Assembly: GCA_902782915.1 (NCBI GenBank)
Contig: CACZOV010000034.1
Location: 1 to 5,517 of the forward strand
Source of the DNA: an uncultured Erysipelotrichaceae bacterium
Lineage (GTDB): Bacteria > Bacillota_I > Bacilli_A > RF39 > UBA660
Direction: 5' to 3'
DNA: 5,517 nt
In this document: positions 1 through 5,517 of the stretch, one piece after another
How the letters are laid out: each line of letters begins with the position of its first letter
Numbering within the stretch: the first letter of the stretch is position 1
Position numbers and translations under genes: made by a program
The notes under the pieces: model-generated
What the model was told of the DNA's origin: nothing
Databases searched by the model: none
What the model saw: the letters and a program-made list of their open reading frames with translations, nothing else

Positions 1-9
1 GAGATAAAT

Positions 10-541
10 ATGATTTATACTTACCAAAAAGCTTTAGAAAAATATAAGAGTAATTTTAGAGTAAAAAAAGCTCTCAAAGAAAGTAATTTATTAAAACTAG
101 AAAGGGGTATTTATACAAGTAGTAAAGAGTTTTCTAATTTTTCATATGTTGTTAGAAATATCCTAAAGTAGTATTTACAATGGAAAGTGCTTTTTATTAT
201 CATGGATTAACTAATAAAAAGCCTAATAAGTATCATTTAGCAACTACAAGAACTGCTCTTCGAATGAAAGATGAAAATATTAATCAATATTATCAAATTA
301 ATAGTTTATTTCACTTAGGAGTAATTCCTTTAAAAAAGGAAGAGAAGTAATAAAATATTATATAATAAAGAAAGAATGCTAATTGAATTAATTAGAAATA
401 GAAATAAATTAGATCAAATTTATTATAATGAAATTATTCATAATTATTATTTAAGAAAAGAAGAGTTAGATGAAAAAAATAGTAAAATATATTAAGAAAT
501 TTAAAATGAAAAAGTTTTTAAAAGATAAAATTAATAAATAA
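10..541 (+). pseudogene. Broken AbiEi-family type IV antitoxin
   Basis: Antitoxins of this family repress their own operon through an N-terminal winged helix and counter the AbiEii nucleotidyltransferase toxin. Three frames together give one family-like protein. Frame 1 from ATG at 10 reads MIYTYQKALEKY...LERGIYTS and stops at 169. Frame 3 continues KYPKVVFTMESAFYYHGLT...YHLATTRT...INSLFHLGVIPL and stops at 348. Frame 1 resumes NKILYNKERMLIELIRNRNK and stops at 493. Frame 2 finishes KYIKKFKMKKFLKDKINK and stops at 539-541. The order and the motifs (GIY, TMESAFYYHGLT, ERMLIELIRN, a lysine-rich C-terminal helix) match AbiEi. Each break is one A gained or lost: the A-run at 156-158 needs one more, those at 332-337 and 484-487 one fewer. 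Repaired length is about 176 codons, near full length. No toxin gene follows. Assembly error is an alternative to true decay. Family call from memory of conserved motifs; confident. Confidence 0.85.
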
Positions 542-560
542 TTAGATATGGATTTAGTAA

Positions 561-580
561 TTTGACATTTTTCTGTCCAA
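561..580. repeat. Imperfect inverted repeat upstream of the 642-1268 gene
   Basis: TTTGACA (561-567) and TGTCCAA (574-580) are inverted copies with one mismatch, separated by 6 bases. It lies 28 bases upstream of the TATAAT at 608. It could be an operator half-site pair or a relic of a mobile-element end; nothing here decides. The TTGACA inside it is too far from TATAAT (40 bases) to serve as its -35. Confidence 0.4.
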
Positions 581-584
581 TCTA

Positions 585-613
585 TTTCTTTTTTATAAGA
601 ATTCTTTTATAAT
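585..613 (+). promoter_or_regulatory. Candidate sigma-A promoter for the 642-1268 gene
   Basis: A perfect -10 TATAAT lies at 608-613, with a weak -35 TTTCTT at 585-590 and a 17-base spacer. Transcription would start near 620, about 22 bases before the chosen ATG. The -10 overlaps an imperfect palindrome at 593-612 centred on AAGAATTCTT (597-606), which could let a repressor compete with polymerase. In such A+T-rich DNA, TATAAT also occurs by chance. Confidence 0.5.
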
Positions 614-627
614 AAATTTAGTAGTGT

Positions 628-632
628 AAAGG
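628..632 (+). promoter_or_regulatory. Ribosome binding site AAAGG that decides the start
   Basis: AAAGG is 3 bases before the ATG at 636 but 9 bases before the ATG at 642. AAAGG pairs with the part of the anti-Shine-Dalgarno that lies farthest from the start codon, so the 642 start has the workable spacing. Confidence 0.55.
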
Positions 633-641
633 TAGATGGAT

Positions 642-1268
642 ATGGAAAATATAATGTTAGATGAGATCTGCAGTTTATCACTTGAAATGTTTACAATTAT
701 AAAAGAAAATTATTCTATGTTTTTATCAAAAGAAAAAAAAGAATTTATTGATAATCTTGATATAAAAAGTTTTTATAAAATAATAAATAAGGAATCTTTT
801 CCACCTATATATTATTTAGATGGAGTATATTACATCAATACTTTTTATGATCAAGATAATTTAGAAGAATTAGTTTCTTTTCTTTGTTTGAGATCTCTTT
901 GTGGTTCAATTAATCCTTTAAAAATAGGACTTATTGAAAATGAAGTTAAGAAATTAAAAGAAAAGTACAATTTAAAAGCAACTTTTATTTATCATGAAAA
1001 GGAAATGGAAGTAGCAGAAATAGTATCTAGTATTTTACTTAAAGATTTACCATTTAATATTATTTTTAAAGATACAGATTCTGATATAGTAGACTATTTA
1101 GTTGAAGAAAAAGGAAGTAGAGATGCTTGTTTTTATTCTAAAATATCTTTACTAATGAAAGAAAAATATCAAAACTATAAAAACGATTATAAGTCTTTTT
1201 ATAAAGATCTAAATTACTCTGATATAATCGATAATATTTATGATTTTTTTAGTAATAAAGTTAAATAA
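642..1268 (+). CDS. Hypothetical soluble protein, family not recognised
   Basis: I do not recognise this protein. The start at 642 (208 residues, MENIMLDEI...) is preferred over 636 (210 residues, MDMENIML...) because of AAAGG spacing. Numbered from 636, it has no signal peptide and no membrane segment. It is rich in Lys, Asp/Glu, Ile, Tyr and Phe. A hydrophobic stretch at about 78-100 includes SFLCLRSLCGSINP, a KEMEVAEIVSSILLKDLPF segment lies at about 122-140, and the C-terminus (170-210) is Tyr/Lys/Asp-rich and looks helical. The two nearby cysteines (84 and 89) are not a convincing metal site by themselves. It appears to be its own transcription unit: a promoter candidate lies at 585-613 and a strong terminator begins at its stop codon. 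Codon use matches its neighbours and the frame is intact, unlike the decayed gene upstream, so it is probably a functional lineage-restricted gene. No function can be assigned. Confidence 0.82.
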   Translation: MENIMLDEICSLSLEMFTIIKENYSMFLSKEKKEFIDNLDIKSFYKIINKESFPPIYYLDGVYYINTFYDQDNLEELVSFLCLRSLCGSINPLKIGLIENEVKKLKEKYNLKATFIYHEKEMEVAEIVSSILLKDLPFNIIFKDTDSDIVDYLVEEKGSRDACFYSKISLLMKEKYQNYKNDYKSFYKDLNYSDIIDNIYDFFSNKVK

Positions 1269-1309
1269 ATAATAGAAATATGTAAAATTGTTTCTATTAT
1301 TTTTTTTTT
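1267..1309 (+). terminator. Intrinsic terminator after the 642-1268 gene
   Basis: A perfect 12-bp inverted repeat (1267-1278 pairing with 1291-1302, core AATAATAGAAA / TTTCTATTATT) encloses a 12-base loop. It merges into a run of ten Ts at 1300-1309. The stem overlaps the TAA stop at 1266-1268. It is A+T-rich but long and well placed. Confidence 0.85.
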
Positions 1310-1333
1310 AGCATATTATTAAGTGGTGATAAA

Positions 1334-1810
1334 ATGAAATTAAAAGAAGAGACGAAGAATTTAATAATTGCTATTTTAATTCCTTTAATAGGAGGATTTA
1401 TCATTTCATTAATTACAAGAGGTGGTGTAGAAAACTATACTAATAATTTAATAAAACCAGTCTTTGCACCTCCAAAGATCTTATTTCCTATTGTTTGGAG
1501 TATTCTTTATATTTTAATGGGATATTCTAGTTATTTAATTTATAATTCTATGTCTTCTAATAAATGTACATGTTTACTATTATATGGATTAAATTTATTT
1601 TTAAATTTCTTGTGGCCAATTATTTTCTTTAATTTAGAAGCTAGATTATTTGCCTTTTTATTTATTATTATGTTAGATATTGTGGTTGGATTTATGATTT
1701 ATTGCTTTTCTGGAATTGATAAAAAAGCAGCTTATTTAAATATACCTTATTTTGTTTGGCTAATATTTGCAACAATTTTAAACCTATCTATTTACCTTTT
1801 GAATAGATAG
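1334..1810 (+). CDS. tspO: TspO/MBR family membrane protein
   Basis: This is a 158-residue homologue of the tryptophan-rich sensory protein / translocator protein, a five-helix membrane protein whose bacterial members bind porphyrins such as haem and protoporphyrin IX. The family order is clear: helix 1 at about 9-27, then a loop with KPVFAPPKILFPIVWSILY (41-59; PP at 46-47, W55), helices at about 50-70, 80-100 and 104-125, with LNFLWPIIFF around 90-99, and the closing NIPYFVWLIFATILNLSIYLLN (136-157; P138, W142, N150). Length is normal for the family. Only three tryptophans remain (55, 94, 142), few for this family. The start has GGTGAT at 1325-1330, well spaced. Only 24 bases separate the upstream T-tract from the ATG and I see no convincing promoter there, so it may depend on readthrough. 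Its last codons carry the -35 of the dinB promoter. In a Gram-positive cell it would sit in the cytoplasmic membrane. The exact physiological ligand is unknown. Confidence 0.94.
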   Translation: MKLKEETKNLIIAILIPLIGGFIISLITRGGVENYTNNLIKPVFAPPKILFPIVWSILYILMGYSSYLIYNSMSSNKCTCLLLYGLNLFLNFLWPIIFFNLEARLFAFLFIIMLDIVVGFMIYCFSGIDKKAAYLNIPYFVWLIFATILNLSIYLLNR

Positions 1811-1819
1811 TTTTATAAT
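1791..1819 (+). promoter_or_regulatory. Candidate sigma-A promoter for dinB
   Basis: -35 TTTACC (1791-1796) and -10 TATAAT (1814-1819) are separated by 17 bases. The -35 lies in the last codons of tspO. Predicted transcription start is near 1826, giving a leader of about 14 bases before ATG 1840. No LexA-type dyad (GAAC...GTTC) is visible nearby, so SOS control is not supported. Confidence 0.6.
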
Positions 1820-1839
1820 ATCAATAAAGAAGGGATAAT

Positions 1840-3030
1840 ATGAGAATTATATTTCATGTAGATGTAAATAATGCATTCCTATCTTGGAGTGCTATTTATT
1901 TACTAAATCAAGGGTATAAACAAGATATTAGATTAATTCCTAGTTGTATAGGAGGAGATGAGGATAAACGTCATGGAATAGTTTTAGCTAAAAGCCCTGT
2001 TGCAAAAAAATATGGAGTTAAAACAGCTGAAACTTTACATAGTGCAAGACTTAAATGTAAAAACTTAGAAGTATTTCCTCCAAACTTTGAATTTTATCAA
2101 GAACAATCAAAAAATCTTTATGAATATTTTTTAACATTTACTCCTGATGTTGAAAGATTTTCAATTGATGAATGCTTTTTAGATTTATCAAATACAACCT
2201 TTTTATATGATGATATTTTAGAACTGGCTTATAAAATGAAAAATGAAATTAAAGAAAAATTTGGATTTACTGTTAATATTGGAATAGGAAATAATAAACT
2301 ATGTGCTAAAATGGCAGGTGATTTTGAAAAACCAGATAAAGTTCATACTTTATTTTTTAATGAAATAAAAACTAAAATGTGGCCTCTTCCTATAGAAGAT
2401 TTATTATTTATTGGAAAAAGTACTAGTAAAATACTTAGAAGTTTAAATATTAATACAATAGGAGATCTTGCTCAATGTGATATCTCTTTTTTAAGAAAAC
2501 ATTTTAAAAATCAAGCTACTTTTATGCATGAATATGCAAATGGAATCGATGATAGTAAAGTAATTAGTAAACATGGTAAAAGTAAATCAATTAGTTTTTC
2601 TGAAACATTAGAGTTTGATACTAATGATAAAATATTTTTAAAAAATAAACTTTTAAAAATGACAAGTAAAATAGGAACTTTGTTAAGAAAAAAGAAAATG
2701 TATGCTAAAACTATTGCAATTACTTTAAAAACAAAAGAATTTAAATCATATTCACATCAGAAAAAGATGTTAAATCAAACAAATAATACTATGGAATTAT
2801 ATGATAATGTATTAGCACTTTTTGATATTATAATTAAAGATCAATTAATTCGTAATATAGGAGTAAGAGTAAGTGATTTAGTAGATTATAAAAGTAGTCA
2901 GGTATCTTTATTTGAAGATACTACTAATTCTTTAAAAGAAGATAAAATACAAACAGTTTTAGATAATATTAATATAAAATACAATGATTTAAAGATCATG
3001 CCTGCAGTTTTTTATAAAAAAGAAAAATAA
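1840..3030 (+). CDS. dinB: Y-family DNA polymerase IV (DinB)
   Basis: A full-length 396-residue translesion polymerase that copies damaged templates with low fidelity and no proofreading. The palm begins FHVDVNNAFLSW with metal-binding D8 and F13 at the steric-gate position that excludes ribonucleotides. The second catalytic motif is ERFSIDECFLDLS with D110 and E111. IGIGNNKLCAKMAGDFEKP (147-165) is the conserved Y-family palm-to-thumb segment. A helix-hairpin-helix follows in the thumb (about 186-215, PIEDLLFIGKSTSKILRSLN). The little-finger domain covers about 245-348, with the SYSHQ and IGVRVSDL elements. QVSLF (354-358) is a beta-clamp-binding motif of the QLSLF type, placing it at the replication fork. 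AAGGG at 1830-1834 lies 5 bases before ATG. It has its own promoter candidate at 1791-1819 and a terminator at 3034-3071, so it is probably monocistronic, with possible readthrough from tspO. The sequence IGGDEDKRHGIVLAKSPVAKKYG is typical of the Gram-positive branch. No key residue is missing. Confidence 0.97.
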   Translation: MRIIFHVDVNNAFLSWSAIYLLNQGYKQDIRLIPSCIGGDEDKRHGIVLAKSPVAKKYGVKTAETLHSARLKCKNLEVFPPNFEFYQEQSKNLYEYFLTFTPDVERFSIDECFLDLSNTTFLYDDILELAYKMKNEIKEKFGFTVNIGIGNNKLCAKMAGDFEKPDKVHTLFFNEIKTKMWPLPIEDLLFIGKSTSKILRSLNINTIGDLAQCDISFLRKHFKNQATFMHEYANGIDDSKVISKHGKSKSISFSETLEFDTNDKIFLKNKLLKMTSKIGTLLRKKKMYAKTIAITLKTKEFKSYSHQKKMLNQTNNTMELYDNVLALFDIIIKDQLIRNIGVRVSDLVDYKSSQVSLFEDTTNSLKEDKIQTVLDNINIKYNDLKIMPAVFYKKEK

Positions 3031-3033
3031 TAT

Positions 3034-3071
3034 AAAGAAAGTGTCAATTATCTTTCTTTTTATTTTTTTTT
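3034..3071 (+). terminator. Intrinsic terminator after dinB
   Basis: AAAGAAAG (3034-3041) pairs with CTTTCTTT (3052-3059) around a 10-base loop. It is followed by T-rich sequence with nine Ts at 3063-3071. The stem is short (8 bp), but the position, 3 bases after the dinB stop, is right. Confidence 0.75.
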
Positions 3072-3081
3072 AATTTATGAT
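3053..3081 (+). promoter_or_regulatory. Weak promoter candidate for the tandem AAA+ gene
   Basis: TTTCTT (3053-3058), a 17-base spacer and TATGAT (3076-3081) resemble the element before the 642-1268 gene. The -35 falls within the dinB terminator stem. It is supported mainly by the need for a promoter after a terminator. The alternative -10, GATAAT at 3079-3084, has no better -35. Confidence 0.3.
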
Positions 3082-3104
3082 AATAAGTTATAGGAGAGAT
3101 TATT

Positions 3105-5517
3105 ATGAAATATGCTTTAGTACTTCGAAAAATATTATATGAAGATACTATTTATTATCAAGTAATTGATAAAGTAATAGGAGAACTTACATTTGATGAC
3201 AAAATTAAGGTTGTAGAAGGAAATTTCTTAGATCAAGAAATATCAAGTCTTCTAAATAAAAGATCAAGAATGGTTTATTTAGAAATTAATAAGGACGTAT
3301 ATGAAAACATTTCAATGGATGAATTTATTTTTTATAAAGAAGTAGGTAATGAAATTGTTTCAGTATCAGACCCTAATGAATATAATGATGTAACTCTTGC
3401 TTTTCATGATGAATATCATGATTTTAGACTAATACCAAATTATAAAATAGAAGAGTTAGTATCTTATGTTAAAGAAGATTTAAAAGATAAAGTAATAGGT
3501 CAAGATAAACCAATTGATAAGATCTTAAAAAAAATATATGAGAATCATATGTATTTTGAATCAGATTTATCATATGAAGATATTTATAAATATAAAAATA
3601 ACATTTTGTTGATAGGTGGAATAGGATCAGGAAAATCTAGTATTGTTGATTCAATTCTTAATATGTTATCACCAATTCCAGTTTTAGTTTATAAATTAAC
3701 TGGAGATAAATTTCAAGATATTACTGATATAGTAAAACAGTTATTAATTCTTGCTGGTGGAAATAAATATTTAGCTGAACGTGGTATTGTTATTTTTGAT
3801 GGAATAGAATCAATTGGAACATTTAATCAAGAAGGGGATCTTATATCATATGTAGGAGAACTTGAAATGATCATGAAAAGTCAAGATGTTTATTTAAAAA
3901 GTCAAGATAATAAAATTATGAAATTTGATTATTCATTTATCACAAATGTTTGTATTTTAGATATGCAATATGATTTTTCTGATGCTAAGTATGATGATAT
4001 TTATTATTCTAAAATTTATGGAAAAAGATTAAGTGAAATAGGTTTTTCTTTAAATATGATTGATGACTTATTTAATAATGAAGCAATATTTATGGAAGAA
4101 ATGACTGAAGAGCTTGCATGTAATATTTTAAAAAATAAAAAAACATCACCATTATATAAGATAAAAAAAATGTTAGAAGAAAGAGGAAAAATAGTTCATA
4201 TTAGTAATGATTTTATAAATACTTTAGTTGATTATGGATTGGATTTCAATTTAGGTTTTTCGGGAATAATTAGAACATTGAAATATCTATTAGAATCAAA
4301 AGATATATCTTTAAAAGAAATAAATTTTAGAGGAGATGATATATTTGATTTAAAAATTGGAACCGTTAATGTATTTCATGATGAAGCATATGATGAATTA
4401 ATAAATGAAGAAGATGATTTAGAAGTTATTAGGCCAAAATCAAATAAAGAAAAAAAAGTTGTAAATGATGGACTTAATGTTTCCTTAAATAAACGAACAA
4501 TAAATGATTTAACAATCATGGATACAGTTAATTTGATAAAGAAGAGTGTTAAAGGTCAAGATGATGCAATTTTTTATGTTGTAAATGCATTTTTTAATCA
4601 TATTTTTAATCGTCGCCGTGATTATACTAAAGAAGAACTTCGCGAATTAAAAGAAAATATATTATTATTTGGTCCAACCGGAGTAGGAAAAACAGCAATT
4701 GTAAGAGCTCTTGCAAATATTTTTAGTATTCCATTTGTAAGAGAAATAGCAACAAGATATTCAAAAGTTGGATTTGTTGGAGAAGATGTTGATTCAATGC
4801 TTGTTGATTTAGTTGAAGTTAGTAAAGGTGATTTGGAAAAAGCAGAAAATGGAATTTTATATATTGATGAAATAGATAAGATTAAAGTTGAAAAAGGAAA
4901 TCACTCTGACGATATGTCATCAGGTGTTCAATACAATTTATTAACTTTAATTGAAGGAGATAAAAGAGTAATTCAAAGTAAAATTCCAGGTCGAGCATCC
5001 ATAGAATTTGATACTTCTAATCTTTGGGTTATAGGAACAGGTGCATTTGATGGGTTAGATGAATTTATAAGAGAGAGAATAAAAAAACAGAAAGGTCTTG
5101 GAAAAGTAGGATTTGGACAAGAATCTTCCAAAATAAAAAAACTCGAAACTCCGACTGACGATGATCTACATGAATATGGACTAGATAGACAATTCTTAGG
5201 AAGATTTCCTAATAAAGTTCCCCTAAATAATATTAATCTTGATACTTTATATGAAATTATTGATAATCCAGATGGAGGAGTTGTAACTTTAGTAAAAAAA
5301 GGCTATGCAAGTGATGGAATAGTTGTATCTATGTCTGATGGGTTTAAAAAAATGCTTGCTAAAAAAGCTCTTGAAAAAAAACAAGGAGCTAGAGGTATTC
5401 AAAGTGCTTTTATTCCTATAAAAAACATAATTGATAAAAATATAGCAAATGGTGATATTGAAAAAGTTATACTTGATGAAAATTGTTTTGACGATCCAGA
5501 TCAAATTAAATATATTA
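3105..5517 (+). CDS. Tandem ClpX-like AAA+ protein, first module degenerate (3'-partial)
   Basis: Open from ATG 3105 (AGGAGA at 3092-3097) to the window end: 804 codons, no stop. Residues 1-115 are unrecognised and lack ClpX's four-cysteine zinc domain. Module 1 (about 120-402): VIGQD (130-134), Walker A GGIGSGKSS (171-179), Walker B IVIFDG (228-233), where G233 replaces the catalytic Glu. GDKFQD (200-205) sits where GYVGED is expected, MIDDLF (318-323) replaces the arginine-finger FIGRLP, and GFSGIIR (384-390) replaces GARGLR. An acidic, probably flexible linker covers about 405-465. Module 2 (about 470-804) is complete: KGQDD (483-487), Walker A GPTGVGKT (523-530), pore loop GFVGED (556-561), Walker B ILYIDEID (584-591), GAFDGL (646-651), VGFG (668-671) at the ClpP-binding IGF position, QFLGRFP (696-702) with finger R700, and sensor 2 GARG (761-764). 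Inference: a cytoplasmic ATP-driven protein unfoldase, possibly ClpP-linked, with a structural or nucleotide-binding first ring. ClpX is normally about 420 residues with one module. Confidence 0.92.
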   Translation, partial: MKYALVLRKILYEDTIYYQVIDKVIGELTFDDKIKVVEGNFLDQEISSLLNKRSRMVYLEINKDVYENISMDEFIFYKEVGNEIVSVSDPNEYNDVTLAFHDEYHDFRLIPNYKIEELVSYVKEDLKDKVIGQDKPIDKILKKIYENHMYFESDLSYEDIYKYKNNILLIGGIGSGKSSIVDSILNMLSPIPVLVYKLTGDKFQDITDIVKQLLILAGGNKYLAERGIVIFDGIESIGTFNQEGDLISYVGELEMIMKSQDVYLKSQDNKIMKFDYSFITNVCILDMQYDFSDAKYDDIYYSKIYGKRLSEIGFSLNMIDDLFNNEAIFMEEMTEELACNILKNKKTSPLYKIKKMLEERGKIVHISNDFINTLVDYGLDFNLGFSGIIRTLKYLLESKDISLKEINFRGDDIFDLKIGTVNVFHDEAYDELINEEDDLEVIRPKSNKEKKVVNDGLNVSLNKRTINDLTIMDTVNLIKKSVKGQDDAIFYVVNAFFNHIFNRRRDYTKEELRELKENILLFGPTGVGKTAIVRALANIFSIPFVREIATRYSKVGFVGEDVDSMLVDLVEVSKGDLEKAENGILYIDEIDKIKVEKGNHSDDMSSGVQYNLLTLIEGDKRVIQSKIPGRASIEFDTSNLWVIGTGAFDGLDEFIRERIKKQKGLGKVGFGQESSKIKKLETPTDDDLHEYGLDRQFLGRFPNKVPLNNINLDTLYEIIDNPDGGVVTLVKKGYASDGIVVSMSDGFKKMLAKKALEKKQGARGIQSAFIPIKNIIDKNIANGDIEKVILDENCFDDPDQIKYI

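Noticed and set aside
562..567. TTGACA as a consensus -35
   Set aside because: The only good -10 (TATAAT, 608-613) is 40 bases downstream; no -10-like hexamer lies 16-18 bases away.
561..580. IS3-like insertion-sequence terminus
   Set aside because: A TGTCCAA-type end is suggestive, but there is no transposase, second terminus or target duplication in the window.
1800..1840. LexA/SOS operator for dinB
   Set aside because: No GAAC-N4-GTTC-like dyad is visible around the promoter or start.
4038..4046. IGF tripeptide (residues 312-314) in AAA+ module 1 as a second ClpP-binding loop
   Set aside because: In the ClpX layout this segment (EIGFSLNMIDDLF) corresponds to FGLIPEFIGRLP, not the IGF loop, so the match is coincidental.
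5289..5504. 71-codon open frame on the minus strand
   Set aside because: It lies fully inside the strongly supported tandem AAA+ gene on the plus strand, over its conserved ClpX C-terminal region. Its Phe/Ile-rich translation is what A+T-rich antisense gives.
642..5517. Mycoplasma-type recoding of TGA as tryptophan
   Set aside because: All tryptophans in the conserved proteins are TGG and no in-frame TGA is present.
1..5517. CRISPR array, tRNA, rRNA or riboswitch
   Set aside because: No spaced direct repeats and no recognisable structured RNA sequence was seen; the intergenic gaps (about 100, 65, 29 and 74 bases) are mostly filled by terminators and promoters.

Overview
The window is a very A+T-rich stretch (about a quarter G+C by eye) from a low-GC Gram-positive-type bacterium. 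All real genes are on the plus strand. Tryptophan is always TGG (for example in dinB and tspO), stops are TAA or TAG, and no in-frame TGA occurs in about 1,566 codons, so the standard bacterial code fits better than the mycoplasma code. Base composition, short intergenic gaps, A/GGAGG- and GGTGAT-type ribosome sites and T-tract hairpin terminators suggest Bacillota or a Mollicutes-related uncultured Bacilli lineage. The lineage is an inference, not a match.

Layout. Bases 10-541 hold a broken AbiEi-family antitoxin (type IV toxin-antitoxin). It becomes one continuous protein of about 176 codons if three single-A indels in A-runs are repaired. No AbiEii toxin follows. Bases 542-641 are intergenic, with two imperfect dyads and a promoter candidate. 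Bases 642-1268 encode an unrecognised soluble protein, closed by a clear terminator. Then come tspO (1334-1810, TspO/MBR membrane protein), dinB (1840-3030, Y-family DNA polymerase IV with its own promoter inside the end of tspO) and a second terminator.

The largest gene starts at 3105 and runs off the window at 5517 (804 codons seen, no stop). It is a two-module AAA+ protein. Both modules follow the ClpX layout. The second has every ATPase and unfoldase motif, including a GFVG pore loop and a VGFG loop at the position of ClpX's ClpP-binding IGF loop. The first keeps Walker A but has lost the Walker B glutamate, pore loop, arginine finger and sensor-2 arginine. The ClpX zinc-binding domain is absent and an unrecognised N-terminal region of about 115 residues stands in its place. 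This tandem, half-dead ClpX is the best candidate here for an undescribed system.

The genes do not form an obvious pathway. Terminators after the 642-1268 gene and after dinB, plus separate promoter candidates, suggest mostly independent transcription units.
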